Assembly: GCF_002211765.1 (NCBI RefSeq)
Contig: NZ_CP022133.1
Span: 682,001 to 746,000 of the forward strand
Length of the DNA: 64,000 bases
Reading direction: 5' to 3'
Origin: Idiomarina piscisalsi
GTDB taxonomy: Bacteria; Pseudomonadota; Gammaproteobacteria; Enterobacterales; Alteromonadaceae
Numbering within the stretch: position 1 is the first letter of the stretch; each line of letters begins with the position of its first letter. A program made the translations under genes and the position numbers. This document shows positions 52,924 through 62,127 of this stretch, piece by piece. Under the pieces are notes generated by a model. That model saw nothing but the letters and a program-made list of their open reading frames with translations, made no database searches and was not told the DNA's origin.

Positions 52924-53562
52924 ATGGCTATAGGTCTAGTCGGTCGTAAAGTAGGAATGACGCGTGTCTTCCAGGAAGACGGCGCTTCTGTTCCTGTTAC
53001 TGTGATCGAAGTGCTGGCGAACCGTGTGACTCAGGTTAAATCTGAGGACACAGACGGTTATCGTGCCCTTCAAGTGACCACAGGCGAGAAGAAAGCAAGC
53101 CGTGTAACCAAGCCTTTAGCAGGTCATTACGCTAAAGCTGGTACAGAGGCAGGTCGTGGTCTTTGGGAATTCCGCCTGGAAAATGGCGAAGGCGAAGACT
53201 ACGCAGTTGGTGCAGAGCTGACTGTTGAAGTTTTGGCAGAAGTTAAGAAAGTAGACGTTACTGGTACCTCTAAAGGTAAAGGTTTTGCTGGTGCTGTTAA
53301 GCGCTGGAATTTCCGTACGCAAGACGCTACTCACGGTAACTCATTGGCTCACCGTGCACCGGGTTCAATCGGTCAAAACCAGTCGCCTGGTAAGGTATTC
53401 AAAGGCAAGAAAATGGCTGGCCAAATGGGTAATGAACAAGTCACTACGCAATCACTTGAACTTGTTCGAGTCGATGCAGAGCGTAACCTTTTATTAATCA
53501 AAGGTGCGGTACCGGGAGCTACCGGTGGTGATGTTATCGTTAAACCTGCGGTCAAGGCATAA
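52924..53562 (+). CDS. rplC: 50S ribosomal protein L3
   Basis: L3 (212 aa) is an early assembly protein near the peptidyl transferase centre. It starts [15 protein letters not shown] and has the loop [34 protein letters not shown], whose Gln is methylated by PrmB in E. coli. It is preceded by GAGAGG. Confidence 0.99.
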   Translation: MAIGLVGRKVGMTRVFQEDGASVPVTVIEVLANRVTQVKSEDTDGYRALQVTTGEKKASRVTKPLAGHYAKAGTEAGRGLWEFRLENGEGEDYAVGAELTVEVLAEVKKVDVTGTSKGKGFAGAVKRWNFRTQDATHGNSLAHRAPGSIGQNQSPGKVFKGKKMAGQMGNEQVTTQSLELVRVDAERNLLLIKGAVPGATGGDVIVKPAVKA

Positions 53563-53580
53563 CGTCTGAGGAGAATAGTG

Positions 53581-54186
53581 ATGGAATTAACATTGAAAGA
53601 CGCAAAAGGCGCTCTTGAGGTTTCCGAAGCTACCTTTGGACGTGAGTTTAATGAAGCCCTTGTCCATCAAGTAGTTGTAGCATACGCTGCAGGTGCTCGT
53701 CAGGGCACTAAAGCTCAGAAGACTCGTTCTGAAGTAGCAGGTGGCGGTAAGAAACCTTGGCGTCAAAAAGGGACTGGTCGTGCTCGTGCGGGTACTATCC
53801 GTAGTCCAATTTGGCGTTCTGGTGGTGCAACGTTTGCGGCTAAACCGCAAAACCACAGCCAGAAAGTTAACAAGAAAATGTACCGTGGTGCGATTAAAAG
53901 CATCCTTTCTGAACTCATTCGCCAAGAGCGTTTGGTTGTTGTTGAAAAATTTGGTGTTGAAGAGCCAAAGACGAAGCAACTGGCTGCAAAGCTAAAAGAA
54001 ATGGATATGAACGATGTGTTAATCGTAACCAAAGAAGTTGACGAGAACCTATTTTTAGCGTCTCGCAACTTGCATAAAGTAGACGTGCGTGACGTTCAGG
54101 GTATTGACCCTGTCAGTCTGATTGCTTTCGAAAAAGTATTGATGACTGCAGACGCCGTCAAGCAGCTTGAGGAGGTGTTATCATGA
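53581..54186 (+). CDS. rplD: 50S ribosomal protein L4
   Basis: L4 (201 aa) lines the exit tunnel and represses the S10 operon by binding its leader. The tunnel loop [20 protein letters not shown] is present. The start is the ATG at 53581, after GAGGAGAATAGTG; an in-frame GTG directly before it is unlikely. The stop overlaps the rplW start. Confidence 0.99.
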   Translation: MELTLKDAKGALEVSEATFGREFNEALVHQVVVAYAAGARQGTKAQKTRSEVAGGGKKPWRQKGTGRARAGTIRSPIWRSGGATFAAKPQNHSQKVNKKMYRGAIKSILSELIRQERLVVVEKFGVEEPKTKQLAAKLKEMDMNDVLIVTKEVDENLFLASRNLHKVDVRDVQGIDPVSLIAFEKVLMTADAVKQLEEVLS

Positions 54187-54485
54187 TGCGCGAAGAACGT
54201 TTGCTTAATGTGATTGTAGCACCTCACGTTTCGGAAAAGTCGACAATGACTGCTGAAGACAACAACACGGTTGTATTCAAAGTAGCTGTTGATGCGACAA
54301 AAGCCGAAATCAAAGCAGCTGTCGAAAAACTTTTTGAAGTTGAAGTCAAAAACGTACGTACCGTCAACGTGAAGGGTAAAACCAAGCGTACCGGTTTCCG
54401 TTTCGGAAAACGTAGCGACTGGAAAAAAGCGTATGTTGCCTTGAAAGAAGGTGCTGACATTGACTTCGCTGGCGGCGCTGAGTAA
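54183..54485 (+). CDS. rplW: 50S ribosomal protein L23
   Basis: L23 (100 aa) sits at the tunnel exit and binds trigger factor and SRP. It starts MMREERLL, aligning with the E. coli MIREERLL, so the first ATG is used. GAGGTG precedes it. It overlaps rplD by four bases (ATGA). Confidence 0.98.
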   Translation: MMREERLLNVIVAPHVSEKSTMTAEDNNTVVFKVAVDATKAEIKAAVEKLFEVEVKNVRTVNVKGKTKRTGFRFGKRSDWKKAYVALKEGADIDFAGGAE

Positions 54486-54499
54486 CAGGAGGAATAAAC

Positions 54500-55324
54500 A
54501 TGGCTGTAGTTAAAAGTAAGCCTACGTCTCCGGGTCAACGCCACAAGATAAAAGTCGTTGGTCAGGAACTGTATAAAGGCAAGCCTTACGCACCATTGCT
54601 GGAAAAGAACAGCAAATCTGGTGGTCGTAACAATAACGGTCGTATTACGGTTCGTCACATCGGCGGTGGTCACAAACACCACTACCGTATTGTCGACTTC
54701 AAACGTAATAAAGACGGCATTCCTGCAAAAGTGGAACGTATTGAATACGATCCGAACCGTTCAGCAAACATTGCTTTGGTTCTGTATGCAGACGGTGAAC
54801 GCCGTTACATTTTAGCGCCTAAGAACTTGAACGTGGGTGACCGCATTCAATCTGGTTCAGATGCGCCTATCAAACCAGGTAACACGTTGCCAATGCGTAA
54901 TATCCCAGTGGGTAGTGTTGTGCATGCTGTTGAGTTACAGCCTGGTAAAGGTGCGCAGATGGCTCGTTCAGCTGGTGCATATTGCCAAATTTTGGCGCGT
55001 GATGGTGCTTATGTAACCATTCGCCTGCGCTCTGGTGAAATGCGTCGTGTTCAAGCTGAAGGCCGCGCTACTCTTGGTGAAGTTGGTAACGCAGAACACA
55101 TGCTGCGTCAATTGGGTAAAGCCGGTGCAAACCGCTGGCGTGGTATTCGTCCTACCGTACGTGGTGTGGCGATGAACCCAGTTGATCACCCACATGGTGG
55201 TGGTGAAGGCCGTACTTCTGGTGGTCGTCACCCTGTAAGTCCATGGGGCACGCCGACCAAGGGCTACAAAACCCGTAAGAACAAGCGTACTGATAAATTT
55301 ATCGTACGTCGTCGCAACAAATAA
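54500..55324 (+). CDS. rplB: 50S ribosomal protein L2
   Basis: L2 (274 aa) is essential for subunit joining and peptidyl transfer. It has [20 protein letters not shown] and the C-terminal [26 protein letters not shown] including the catalytic-region histidine. AGGAGG precedes the ATG. Confidence 0.99.
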   Translation: MAVVKSKPTSPGQRHKIKVVGQELYKGKPYAPLLEKNSKSGGRNNNGRITVRHIGGGHKHHYRIVDFKRNKDGIPAKVERIEYDPNRSANIALVLYADGERRYILAPKNLNVGDRIQSGSDAPIKPGNTLPMRNIPVGSVVHAVELQPGKGAQMARSAGAYCQILARDGAYVTIRLRSGEMRRVQAEGRATLGEVGNAEHMLRQLGKAGANRWRGIRPTVRGVAMNPVDHPHGGGEGRTSGGRHPVSPWGTPTKGYKTRKNKRTDKFIVRRRNK

Positions 55325-55340
55325 GAGTTGAGGATTAAAC

Positions 55341-55619
55341 ATGCCACGTTCTCTTAAAAAAGGTCCATTTATTGACCTTCACCTGCTAAATAAGGTGGAG
55401 AAAGCGTTGGAAGCCGGGGATAAAAAGCCAATTAAAACTTGGTCCCGTCGTTCAATGATCATCCCTGATATGATCGGTTTGACTATCGCTGTTCACAACG
55501 GTCGTCAACACGTTCCGGTTTTCGTCTCAGACGAAATGATCGGTCATAAACTGGGCGAATTCGCACCAACCCGTACTTATCGCGGCCATGCTGCTGATAA
55601 GAAAGCGAAGAAACGGTAA
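55341..55619 (+). CDS. rpsS: 30S ribosomal protein S19
   Basis: S19 (92 aa) contacts S13 and the 16S rRNA head. It begins [11 protein letters not shown] and ends in the basic AADKKAKKR, as in the family. Confidence 0.98.
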   Translation: MPRSLKKGPFIDLHLLNKVEKALEAGDKKPIKTWSRRSMIIPDMIGLTIAVHNGRQHVPVFVSDEMIGHKLGEFAPTRTYRGHAADKKAKKR

Positions 55620-55632
55620 GAGGTAGAGAGTG

Positions 55633-55965
55633 ATGGAAGCAATTGCTAAACACCAATTTGCCCGCGTTTCTGCTCAAAAGGGCCGTTTGGTCGCAGACCA
55701 AATCCGTGGACTTCCAGTAGAAAAAGCGCTGGATATCCTGGCATACAGCCCGAAAGCAGCTGCTGGCTTAATTAAGAAAGTTTTAGAGTCAGCAATCGCG
55801 AACGCGGAGCACAACGAAGGTGCGGACATCGATGAGCTGAAAGTTGCTAAGATCTTTTTAGACGAAGGTCCAACAATGAAGCGCATCAAGCCACGTGCGA
55901 AAGGCCGTGCCGATCGTATCTTTAAGCGCACCAGCCACATTACTGTGGTCGTGTCGGATAGCTAG
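55633..55965 (+). CDS. rplV: 50S ribosomal protein L22
   Basis: L22 (110 aa) forms part of the exit tunnel, where macrolide-resistance changes can occur. It has [14 protein letters not shown] and the loop [18 protein letters not shown], which look wild type. The start is the ATG at 55633; a GTG one codon earlier is less likely by comparison with E. coli (METIAKH). Confidence 0.98.
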   Translation: MEAIAKHQFARVSAQKGRLVADQIRGLPVEKALDILAYSPKAAAGLIKKVLESAIANAEHNEGADIDELKVAKIFLDEGPTMKRIKPRAKGRADRIFKRTSHITVVVSDS

Positions 55966-55975
55966 GAGATAAATT

Positions 55976-56656
55976 ATGGGTCAGAAAGTACATCCTAATG
56001 GTATTCGCCTAGGTATCTCCAGACCATGGAATGCAACCTGGTATGCGAATACAAATGAGTTTGCTGATAACCTACACAGTGACCATCAGGTACGTAAGTT
56101 CCTGACAAAAGAACTGCGTAACGCATCAGTGTCTCGTATCGTAATTGAACGCCCAGCTAAGAGTGTTCGTGTGACTATTCACACTGCGCGTCCTGGCGTT
56201 GTTATCGGTAAGAAAGGTGAAGACGTAGAAAAGCTGCGTAAAGAAGTTCAGAAATTGACTGGCGCGCCGTCGCAAATCAATATCTCTGAAGTACGTAAGC
56301 CTGAACTGGATTCACAGCTTGTTGCTGACAACATTGCTGGTCAGTTAGAGCGTCGAGTTATGTTCCGTCGTGCAATGAAGCGTGCTGTACAGAACGCTAT
56401 TCGCTTAGGTGCTAAAGGTATCAAAGTTGAAGTTAGCGGTCGTTTAGGCGGCGCAGAAATCGCACGTACTGAGTGGTATCGTGAAGGTCGTGTACCTCTG
56501 CACACATTACGTGCGGATATTGATTACTCGACTTCAGAAGCGAACACCACTTACGGTATCATCGGTGTGAAGGTCTGGATTTTCCGTGGCGAGGTTTTAG
56601 GTGGCCTGCCAACAGAAGAAAAGCCAGCTCCTAAGCGCGGCAAAAACCGTAAGTAA
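55976..56656 (+). CDS. rpsC: 30S ribosomal protein S3
   Basis: S3 (226 aa) lines the mRNA entry tunnel and has helicase activity there. It starts [13 protein letters not shown] and has KH motif [14 protein letters not shown] and [26 protein letters not shown] precedes the ATG. Confidence 0.99.
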   Translation: MGQKVHPNGIRLGISRPWNATWYANTNEFADNLHSDHQVRKFLTKELRNASVSRIVIERPAKSVRVTIHTARPGVVIGKKGEDVEKLRKEVQKLTGAPSQINISEVRKPELDSQLVADNIAGQLERRVMFRRAMKRAVQNAIRLGAKGIKVEVSGRLGGAEIARTEWYREGRVPLHTLRADIDYSTSEANTTYGIIGVKVWIFRGEVLGGLPTEEKPAPKRGKNRK

Positions 56657-56667
56657 GGAGAGACGAT

Positions 56668-57081
56668 ATGTTACAACCTAAGCGTACAAAATTCCGTAAG
56701 GTTCACACAGGCCGCAACCGTGGTCTGGCGCAGTCTGGTAACAAAGTCAGCTTCGGTTCATACGGTTTAAAAGCAACTGACCGTGGTCGTATGACTGCAC
56801 GTCAAATCGAAGCCGGCCGTCGTGCAATGACTCGTCACGTTAAGCGTCAGGGTAAAATCTGGATCCGCGTATTCCCAGACAAACCTATTACCAAGAAGCC
56901 TTTAGAAGTTCGTATGGGTAAAGGTAAAGGTAACGTTGAATACTGGGTTGCTCAGATTCAACCAGGTCGCGTTCTGTATGAAATGGACGGTGTTCCTGAA
57001 GAGTTGGCACGTGAAGCGTTCCGCTTAGCGGCACGTAAACTGCCTTTCAAAACAACCTTTGTGACTCGGACGGTAATGTGA
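56668..57081 (+). CDS. rplP: 50S ribosomal protein L16
   Basis: L16 (137 aa) binds the A-site tRNA elbow region. It starts [18 protein letters not shown] and has [24 protein letters not shown]. Its stop overlaps the rpmC start by one base (TGATG). Confidence 0.99.
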   Translation: MLQPKRTKFRKVHTGRNRGLAQSGNKVSFGSYGLKATDRGRMTARQIEAGRRAMTRHVKRQGKIWIRVFPDKPITKKPLEVRMGKGKGNVEYWVAQIQPGRVLYEMDGVPEELAREAFRLAARKLPFKTTFVTRTVM

Positions 57082-57272
57082 TGAAAGCAAGTGAACTGAA
57101 AGAAAAAACCGTTGAGCAGCTGCAAGAAGAATTGCTGAACCTACGTCGTGAGCAGTTTAATCTGCGCATGCAGGCGGCAACTGGTCAGCTGAATCAGACT
57201 CACATGATGAAACAAGTGCGTCGCAATATCGCACGTGTTAAAACCATCTTAAATGAGAAGGCAGGTGCGTAA
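57081..57272 (+). CDS. rpmC: 50S ribosomal protein L29
   Basis: L29 (63 aa) is near the tunnel exit. It starts [20 protein letters not shown] and ends [11 protein letters not shown], the same length as in E. coli. The ATG at 57081 overlaps the rplP stop; the upstream in-frame GTG at 57078 is rejected because of this length match. Confidence 0.98.
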   Translation: MKASELKEKTVEQLQEELLNLRREQFNLRMQAATGQLNQTHMMKQVRRNIARVKTILNEKAGA

Positions 57273-57535
57273 TGGCTGAAGAAAAACGTGTTCGTACTCT
57301 GCAAGGCAAAGTTGTCAGCGATAAGATGGATAAAACCATCACTGTAGCTGTTGAACGTCGTGTAAAGCACCCGGTATACGGGAAGTACATCACGCGTACA
57401 ACTAAGGTACACGCGCATGACGAAGACAACCAAGTTAAACAGGGCGATACCGTGATTGTTCGCGAATGTCGTCCTCTGTCTAAGAACAAATCTTGGACAT
57501 TGGTTGAAATTGTAGAGCGTGCAACTGTTGTCTAA
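57272..57535 (+). CDS. rpsQ: 30S ribosomal protein S17
   Basis: S17 (87 aa) is an early 16S rRNA-binding protein. It has [18 protein letters not shown] and KHPVYGKYI. It starts within the rpmC stop (TAATG) and is the last gene of the operon. The spc operon (rplN onward), normally next, is absent here. Confidence 0.99.
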   Translation: MAEEKRVRTLQGKVVSDKMDKTITVAVERRVKHPVYGKYITRTTKVHAHDEDNQVKQGDTVIVRECRPLSKNKSWTLVEIVERATVV

Positions 57536-57559
57536 ACGCAGATAACGAAGTAGAAAATA

Positions 57560-57590
57560 AAAAGGCCTCCCTTGCGGAGGCCTTTTTTTT
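57560..57590 (+). terminator. S10 operon terminator
   Basis: A 7-bp GC-rich stem (GGCCTCC / GGAGGCC, loop CTTGC) is flanked by A on the left and followed by eight T. It lies 28 bases after rpsQ. Confidence 0.95.
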
Positions 57591-57691
57591 GATCTAAACC
57601 TTTACTTAGTAAGTACAAATATCTGAATTTAAAATAGAATTATTTCAGATAAATAGCGTAGTTATTACGCCTTACCTGTAAGGAGACATCT

Positions 57692-59098
57692 ATGTCTAAA
57701 AGTCTTTTCTTAGCGGCAACTATGCTTGCTGCGTCTCCGGTGCTTGCCGCTCCGCAAGATGGAGGCTCCGTCAAAGATGAAATTCAAGCACTAAAAGAGC
57801 GTCTCGCTGAGCTTGAAAAACGTTTGGCAGAAAAGGAGCAGGAGGAAAAAGAAAAACTCGTTGTTGTTGAAAAGCGCGAAGTGAATAAAGATACAGCAGC
57901 AAAAGAGACAACAAACACCCGTACCGTCGCCTATGATACAGGCGTTCAAGCTCGCTTAGACAAACTTGAGAAAAAAACGGAAGAGAATGAAAACTGGCCG
58001 ATTAAAATTCATGGCGCAGTGCGTTTCCAATACGAATATAACGACTATAACTCAGGCAATGAAAATCGTGGCGGAGACTTAGATTTTGATATCTTCCGTC
58101 TTAACTTCGACGGCGAAATTGGTGACGTGATTTTATCTGCTGAGTACCGCTGGTTCCATTATATGGATGTGGTTAAACATGCGTGGTTCGGTTACAACTT
58201 CACTGACAACTGGCAAGGTCAGGTGGGTGTGGTGAAAGTACCTTTCGGCAATATGCCTTATAACTCCCACAGTTATTTCTTTAACTCTACCTTTTACGTT
58301 GGTTTAGAAGACGAGCACGACAACGGTGTTCGTTTACGCTACCGTAGCGACGACTGGCACTTTGATATTGCTTATCATAAGTCAGACGAGCAAGGCGGTG
58401 TTGATGGCTCTACCAGCGACCGCACAGCTCGTTATAACTATGACACGGTCGGTATTCGTGCACCGGGGCAAGGCGCTTATGACACGCCGGCGTTGCCAAT
58501 CGGTGAGAGCAATAGTTATGCATTACGCGGCGCACGTATTTTTACCTTTAGTGATGACCATAATTTAGAACTTGGTTTATCAGCGCAAGGTAACAATTAT
58601 TACTCCGGGAGCGCGGCGGATGGCTTCTCTGCGTTACAGCAATTCGAAAACCAAAACGTGGGTAATCGGTTTGCGTGGGGCGCGCACGGTAACTACAACA
58701 ACGGTCCATGGAATGTTCAACTTCAATATGCGGACTATGAGTATGACCTAGACGTTGAGAATACGGGCGTTTATATGGGAGCTTATGCTTACTACGACGC
58801 GATTCCAACCGAGGCAAAAATCTACACAGGTAACGTAGCCTACACCTTGCCTGTAGAAATTGGTCCAATTACCAGCCTGACATTCTATAATGACCACAGC
58901 ATCATTACTGATAAAGCTGGTTATCAAGACGATACCTGGATGAATGTCTTAGGTGTAGCTGTCGCAGCCGGCGGTGGTTTTTATACTTATGTCGACTTCG
59001 TTAGAGCAAAAAACCAACCGTTTATTGGCGGCAATATAGCGACAGATGGTGGTGAGGTTAATAACCGTTTTAATATTAACTTTGGTTATTATTTCTAA
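57692..59098 (+). CDS. Coiled-coil porin, OprP/OprO-like
   Basis: The 468-residue precursor has a signal peptide ending VLA/APQDGG. A strongly charged coiled coil follows (about 27-95, ALKERLAELEKRLAEKEQEEKE and a second part), then an amphipathic beta-barrel (about 105-468) ending in a C-terminal phenylalanine (NFGYYF), the outer-membrane sorting signal. The barrel pattern IHGAVRFQYEYN...LDFDIFRLNFDGEI resembles the phosphate-selective porin OprP/OprO family. Substrate cannot be inferred. TAAGGAG precedes the ATG. It is a single gene between the S10 operon and the convergent mrp operon. Confidence 0.85.
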   Translation: MSKSLFLAATMLAASPVLAAPQDGGSVKDEIQALKERLAELEKRLAEKEQEEKEKLVVVEKREVNKDTAAKETTNTRTVAYDTGVQARLDKLEKKTEENENWPIKIHGAVRFQYEYNDYNSGNENRGGDLDFDIFRLNFDGEIGDVILSAEYRWFHYMDVVKHAWFGYNFTDNWQGQVGVVKVPFGNMPYNSHSYFFNSTFYVGLEDEHDNGVRLRYRSDDWHFDIAYHKSDEQGGVDGSTSDRTARYNYDTVGIRAPGQGAYDTPALPIGESNSYALRGARIFTFSDDHNLELGLSAQGNNYYSGSAADGFSALQQFENQNVGNRFAWGAHGNYNNGPWNVQLQYADYEYDLDVENTGVYMGAYAYYDAIPTEAKIYTGNVAYTLPVEIGPITSLTFYNDHSIITDKAGYQDDTWMNVLGVAVAAGGGFYTYVDFVRAKNQPFIGGNIATDGGEVNNRFNINFGYYF

Positions 59099-59122
59099 AC
59101 CGAACTGACGTTTTAAGATATC

Positions 59123-59151
59123 AAAAACCGACTCTTAAGAGTCGGTTTTTT
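59123..59151. terminator. Bidirectional terminator between the porin and mrpG
   Basis: The near-perfect repeat AAAACCGACTC / GAGTCGGTTTT has a TTAA loop, with A on the left and T on the right. The mrpG stop codon (59135-59137) lies at its centre, so it can terminate both genes. Confidence 0.85.
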
Positions 59152-59512
59152 CATGCTCGTAAGCATCACCTTCTTTACGATAATCTCTCGTTTTATGAAA
59201 CATCTGGAGCTCTGTGTGTAACGCTGCCTTGGCCATGATGTGTGCACTAATCGGTGCGGTTAAGAATAGAAAAATCGCAATAAGTAGCTCACTCAAAGAC
59301 AGTCCGTTTTGTAAGCTCATGACAATGATAGTGGCGATAACAATACCACCAATACCTAAGGTCGTATTTTTTGTTGGTGCATGAAGTCGCGTAAAAAAGT
59401 CAGGCAGAACCGCAAGCCCTAAAGAGCCGATAAACGCAAAAACAGCGCCCAGTAGAATAAAGAAGCCGACTAGCCACTGACTCCATACGGGTAATTCGTT
59501 TAACGCATCCAT
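59135..59512 (-). CDS. mrpG: Mrp Na+/H+ antiporter subunit G
   Basis: MrpG (125 aa) is a small membrane subunit of the multicomponent cation/H+ antiporter. It has three spans (about 12-35, 46-65 and 70-92) and the characteristic GSLGLAVLPDFFTRLHAPTKNTTLGIGG. It is the last gene of the mrpAB-C-D-E-F-G operon, ending within the shared terminator. The tail is charged and longer than the hydrophobic core. Confidence 0.93.
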   Translation of the reverse strand: MDALNELPVWSQWLVGFFILLGAVFAFIGSLGLAVLPDFFTRLHAPTKNTTLGIGGIVIATIIVMSLQNGLSLSELLIAIFLFLTAPISAHIMAKAALHTELQMFHKTRDYRKEGDAYEHEKTDS

Positions 59513-59524
59513 AATATGAACCCT

Positions 59525-59794
59525 TTATTCTATAAGATCGCCGCGCAAGAGAAACTTACCTGCGGCAATAGTGCCCACAAAGCCAAACATCGCGATGAGC
59601 AGTGCGGCTTCGAAATAGGTTTGAGTGTTTTGATACAGACCCAGCAATAAAAGCAACGCCAGAGAATTTATGTAGATAGTATCTAACGCTAAAATCCGGT
59701 CGGGAAGATCAGGGCCTTTAATGAGACGCCAGAAATTCATCAGGATTGCCAGGCTAAACAGCAAAAACGCAATTTGCAGTAAGGTACCTAACAT
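59525..59794 (-). CDS. mrpF: Mrp Na+/H+ antiporter subunit F
   Basis: MrpF (89 aa) has three membrane spans and the family segment RLIKGPDLPDRILALDTI. It overlaps mrpE by seven bases and precedes mrpG by 12. Confidence 0.93.
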   Translation of the reverse strand: MLGTLLQIAFLLFSLAILMNFWRLIKGPDLPDRILALDTIYINSLALLLLLGLYQNTQTYFEAALLIAMFGFVGTIAAGKFLLRGDLIE

Positions 59795-60276
59795 TGGAAT
59801 ATCTCCTTTAATCGGCGCTCGTAGCGGTGACGAATTACTTTAATCACCTCGTTGGGGTCTTCCTCCGAGAATGCGTGTACCAAAATACCTTTTCTCCCGC
59901 GAGTGATTTCACAAGAAACGGTACCCGGCGTCAGCGTTATGGTACTTGCCAGAATGGTTACCGGCAGTTCTTCTTTCATATCCAGCGGGAAAACGAAAAA
60001 TGCGGGTGTAATAGAGCGTCTTTTGCCGACAATTAGCGCCGCAACTTTAAAGTTCGCAATAATAATGTCGTAGAGCAAAATGAAGAAATAGATAACGGCT
60101 AGGTGCGGCTTTTTTACTCTAACAAAGCTTGGCCAGGCTGGCTTGAACAAAATAGGAATAAGCAGGGCGAAGATAAGCCCCAACAATACCACCCCAGCAC
60201 TGATAGAATTAAACAATAAAAGCCAAATAACCAGCAAAAAAAGGCTTAACATGGGGGCCGGTAACAGTTTATTCAT
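59788..60276 (-). CDS. mrpE: Mrp Na+/H+ antiporter subunit E
   Basis: MrpE (162 aa) has membrane segments at about 7-45 and 60-85, then a cytosolic region with TLTPGTVSCEI. It contributes to energised antiport activity, possibly secondary activity. Its start overlaps the mrpD end by eight bases. Confidence 0.93.
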   Translation of the reverse strand: MNKLLPAPMLSLFLLVIWLLLFNSISAGVVLLGLIFALLIPILFKPAWPSFVRVKKPHLAVIYFFILLYDIIIANFKVAALIVGKRRSITPAFFVFPLDMKEELPVTILASTITLTPGTVSCEITRGRKGILVHAFSEEDPNEVIKVIRHRYERRLKEIFQC

Positions 60277-61792
60277 CTGACACCTCCGGTGATCCTAAAA
60301 CCCAGTTTGGGTAGTCTTCCGTACGCTCAAGTTGCTCAGCTACTGATTGAGTGTACTGTTGTATTGGGTTTGCAAATACAGTCATCAATAATGACAGCAA
60401 TAATAGACTGGCAATTGAGGCTCTCTTACCCAACGCCGCCGATTGATCGGACGGTTTTCCCGATAGCGTGTGCCAAATCATTTTACTGCCTGCCCGAGTA
60501 ACGGCCACCAGCATAATGAAAGTGGCGCCTATAATAGCAGCCCATAACCAAAAGTTATGTCCGTTCGCATTGGCCGATTCCAGAATCATTAATTTACTCA
60601 CAAAACCGGAGAGGGGGGGAAGTCCAATGATGGCAACGGCCGACACAAGGAACATGACTGCATAGGTCGAGTGGTTCGCCATCTTTTTGCCCGATACAAT
60701 GCGGGAAGCGGTCTTCCCCCTTTCAAATGCCATAACATCGGCGAGAAGGAACAGTGCCCCTGTTATAAATGTTGAATGAATCAAATAAAACAGTGCAGCG
60801 CCGGTTGTCTGAGTGGAGAACAGGCTGTAAGCCGTCAATATGGTTCCCACAGAAATAACAACCAAGTAGGCAACCATTAAGCGAAGGTCACGAGCGGCTA
60901 ATATACCAACGGCGCCTGCGAGCATAGTTAATAAACCCATTACCCACAACCAGTCGTGGGCGATAAGGGCGAGCTCATTGGCGTCGGCACCGAATATCAA
61001 TGTATAGACACGAATGATTGAGTAAATCCCAACCTTCGTCATTATTGCGAATAGAGCCGCAACGACGCCGCTGGTTGTCGAGTATGCTTGCGGTAGCCAA
61101 AAATGAAGTGGCAGTAACGCAGCCTTTAACCCAAACACGATGAGCAACATAAGCGCACCGGCTTTTGCGAGCACCGCCTGATCGCCACTCAACGCCTGTA
61201 TTTTAACGGCCATATCAGCCATGTTCAAAGTGCCGGTGACACCGTATAAGGTTCCTACGCTTATCAAGAAAAGAGCGGAACCCAATAGGTTCAGTAAGAC
61301 ATAGTGAAGGGTCGCTCTTACTCTAAACTTACCTCCGCCGTGCATAAGCAGAGCGTAGGAAGATATGAGCAGAACCTCGAAGAAAACAAACAGGTTAAAT
61401 AAGTCACCTGTGGCGAAAGCACCCATTATGCCCATTATCTGAAACTGAAAGAGCGCATGGAAGTGGGAGCCCAGATTGTCTTCAGAGTAGCAGCCATATA
61501 CAAGTACAGGAAGCGCAAGTATGGCAGTAAGCAGCATCATCATGGCGCTAAGCTTATCGACCATAAGAACAATGCCAAAAGGGGCTTCCCAATTACCCAA
61601 TAAGTAGACCAGCATTTCTTGAGAGTTAACTTCAATAACGAGGAATGTGCTCGCGACCAGTGTCAGAATACTCGCAGCAAGGCCAATTGCCCGTCTTTTG
61701 GGCTGCGGCCGGTCACCCCATGGCAACAACTGCAATAGTGCTGTAAATAGTGGAATAAGAATTGGAAGTATCGCTAGGTGTTGATGCCACAT
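60269..61792 (-). CDS. mrpD: Mrp Na+/H+ antiporter subunit D
   Basis: MrpD (507 aa) is a 14-span homologue of respiratory complex I subunits NuoM/NuoN and part of the proton path. Hallmarks are VDKLSAMMMLL, ATGDLFNLFVFFEVLL with a conserved glutamate, and LLIVFGLKAALLPLHFWLPQAYSTTSG with conserved lysine and histidine. Its ATG overlaps the mrpC stop by one base (TGATG). Confidence 0.95.
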   Translation of the reverse strand: MWHQHLAILPILIPLFTALLQLLPWGDRPQPKRRAIGLAASILTLVASTFLVIEVNSQEMLVYLLGNWEAPFGIVLMVDKLSAMMMLLTAILALPVLVYGCYSEDNLGSHFHALFQFQIMGIMGAFATGDLFNLFVFFEVLLISSYALLMHGGGKFRVRATLHYVLLNLLGSALFLISVGTLYGVTGTLNMADMAVKIQALSGDQAVLAKAGALMLLIVFGLKAALLPLHFWLPQAYSTTSGVVAALFAIMTKVGIYSIIRVYTLIFGADANELALIAHDWLWVMGLLTMLAGAVGILAARDLRLMVAYLVVISVGTILTAYSLFSTQTTGAALFYLIHSTFITGALFLLADVMAFERGKTASRIVSGKKMANHSTYAVMFLVSAVAIIGLPPLSGFVSKLMILESANANGHNFWLWAAIIGATFIMLVAVTRAGSKMIWHTLSGKPSDQSAALGKRASIASLLLLSLLMTVFANPIQQYTQSVAEQLERTEDYPNWVLGSPEVSDE

Positions 61793-62127
61793 CAGCGGTT
61801 ATCCTCCGAGTTGCTGTCACTGACTTCATCTGTGCCGACTTCGCCTCGAGTTCTTACGGCAAGAATGATGGAATAAGCAGTCATTGCGAAACCGATGACA
61901 ATGGCTGTTAGTACTAGCGCTTGTGGCAAAGGGTCAGCATAACTGTCACTGGTGCCAAGTATTGGTGCACCATCTATCGTTAAGCGGCCAGTCGAAAATA
62001 AGAATAAATTAACCGCATAAGACAGCATCGTGATTCCAACGACCACCGGAAAAGAACGTCCTCTGAGAATAAGAAAGACGCTACAGGCTGTAAGGATACC
62101 GACGGTGACTGAATATAACGTTTCCAT
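61792..62127 (-). CDS. mrpC: Mrp Na+/H+ antiporter subunit C
   Basis: MrpC (111 aa) is homologous to NuoK, with three spans and the conserved LTAIVIGFAMTAY span. Start and stop each overlap a neighbour by one base, so translation is coupled across the operon. Confidence 0.95.
   Translation of the reverse strand: METLYSVTVGILTACSVFLILRGRSFPVVVGITMLSYAVNLFLFSTGRLTIDGAPILGTSDSYADPLPQALVLTAIVIGFAMTAYSIILAVRTRGEVGTDEVSDSNSEDNR

Noticed and set aside
55483..55701. Minus-strand frames within the ribosomal protein genes
   Set aside because: All S10 operon genes are full-length on the plus strand; the antisense frames reflect codon bias.
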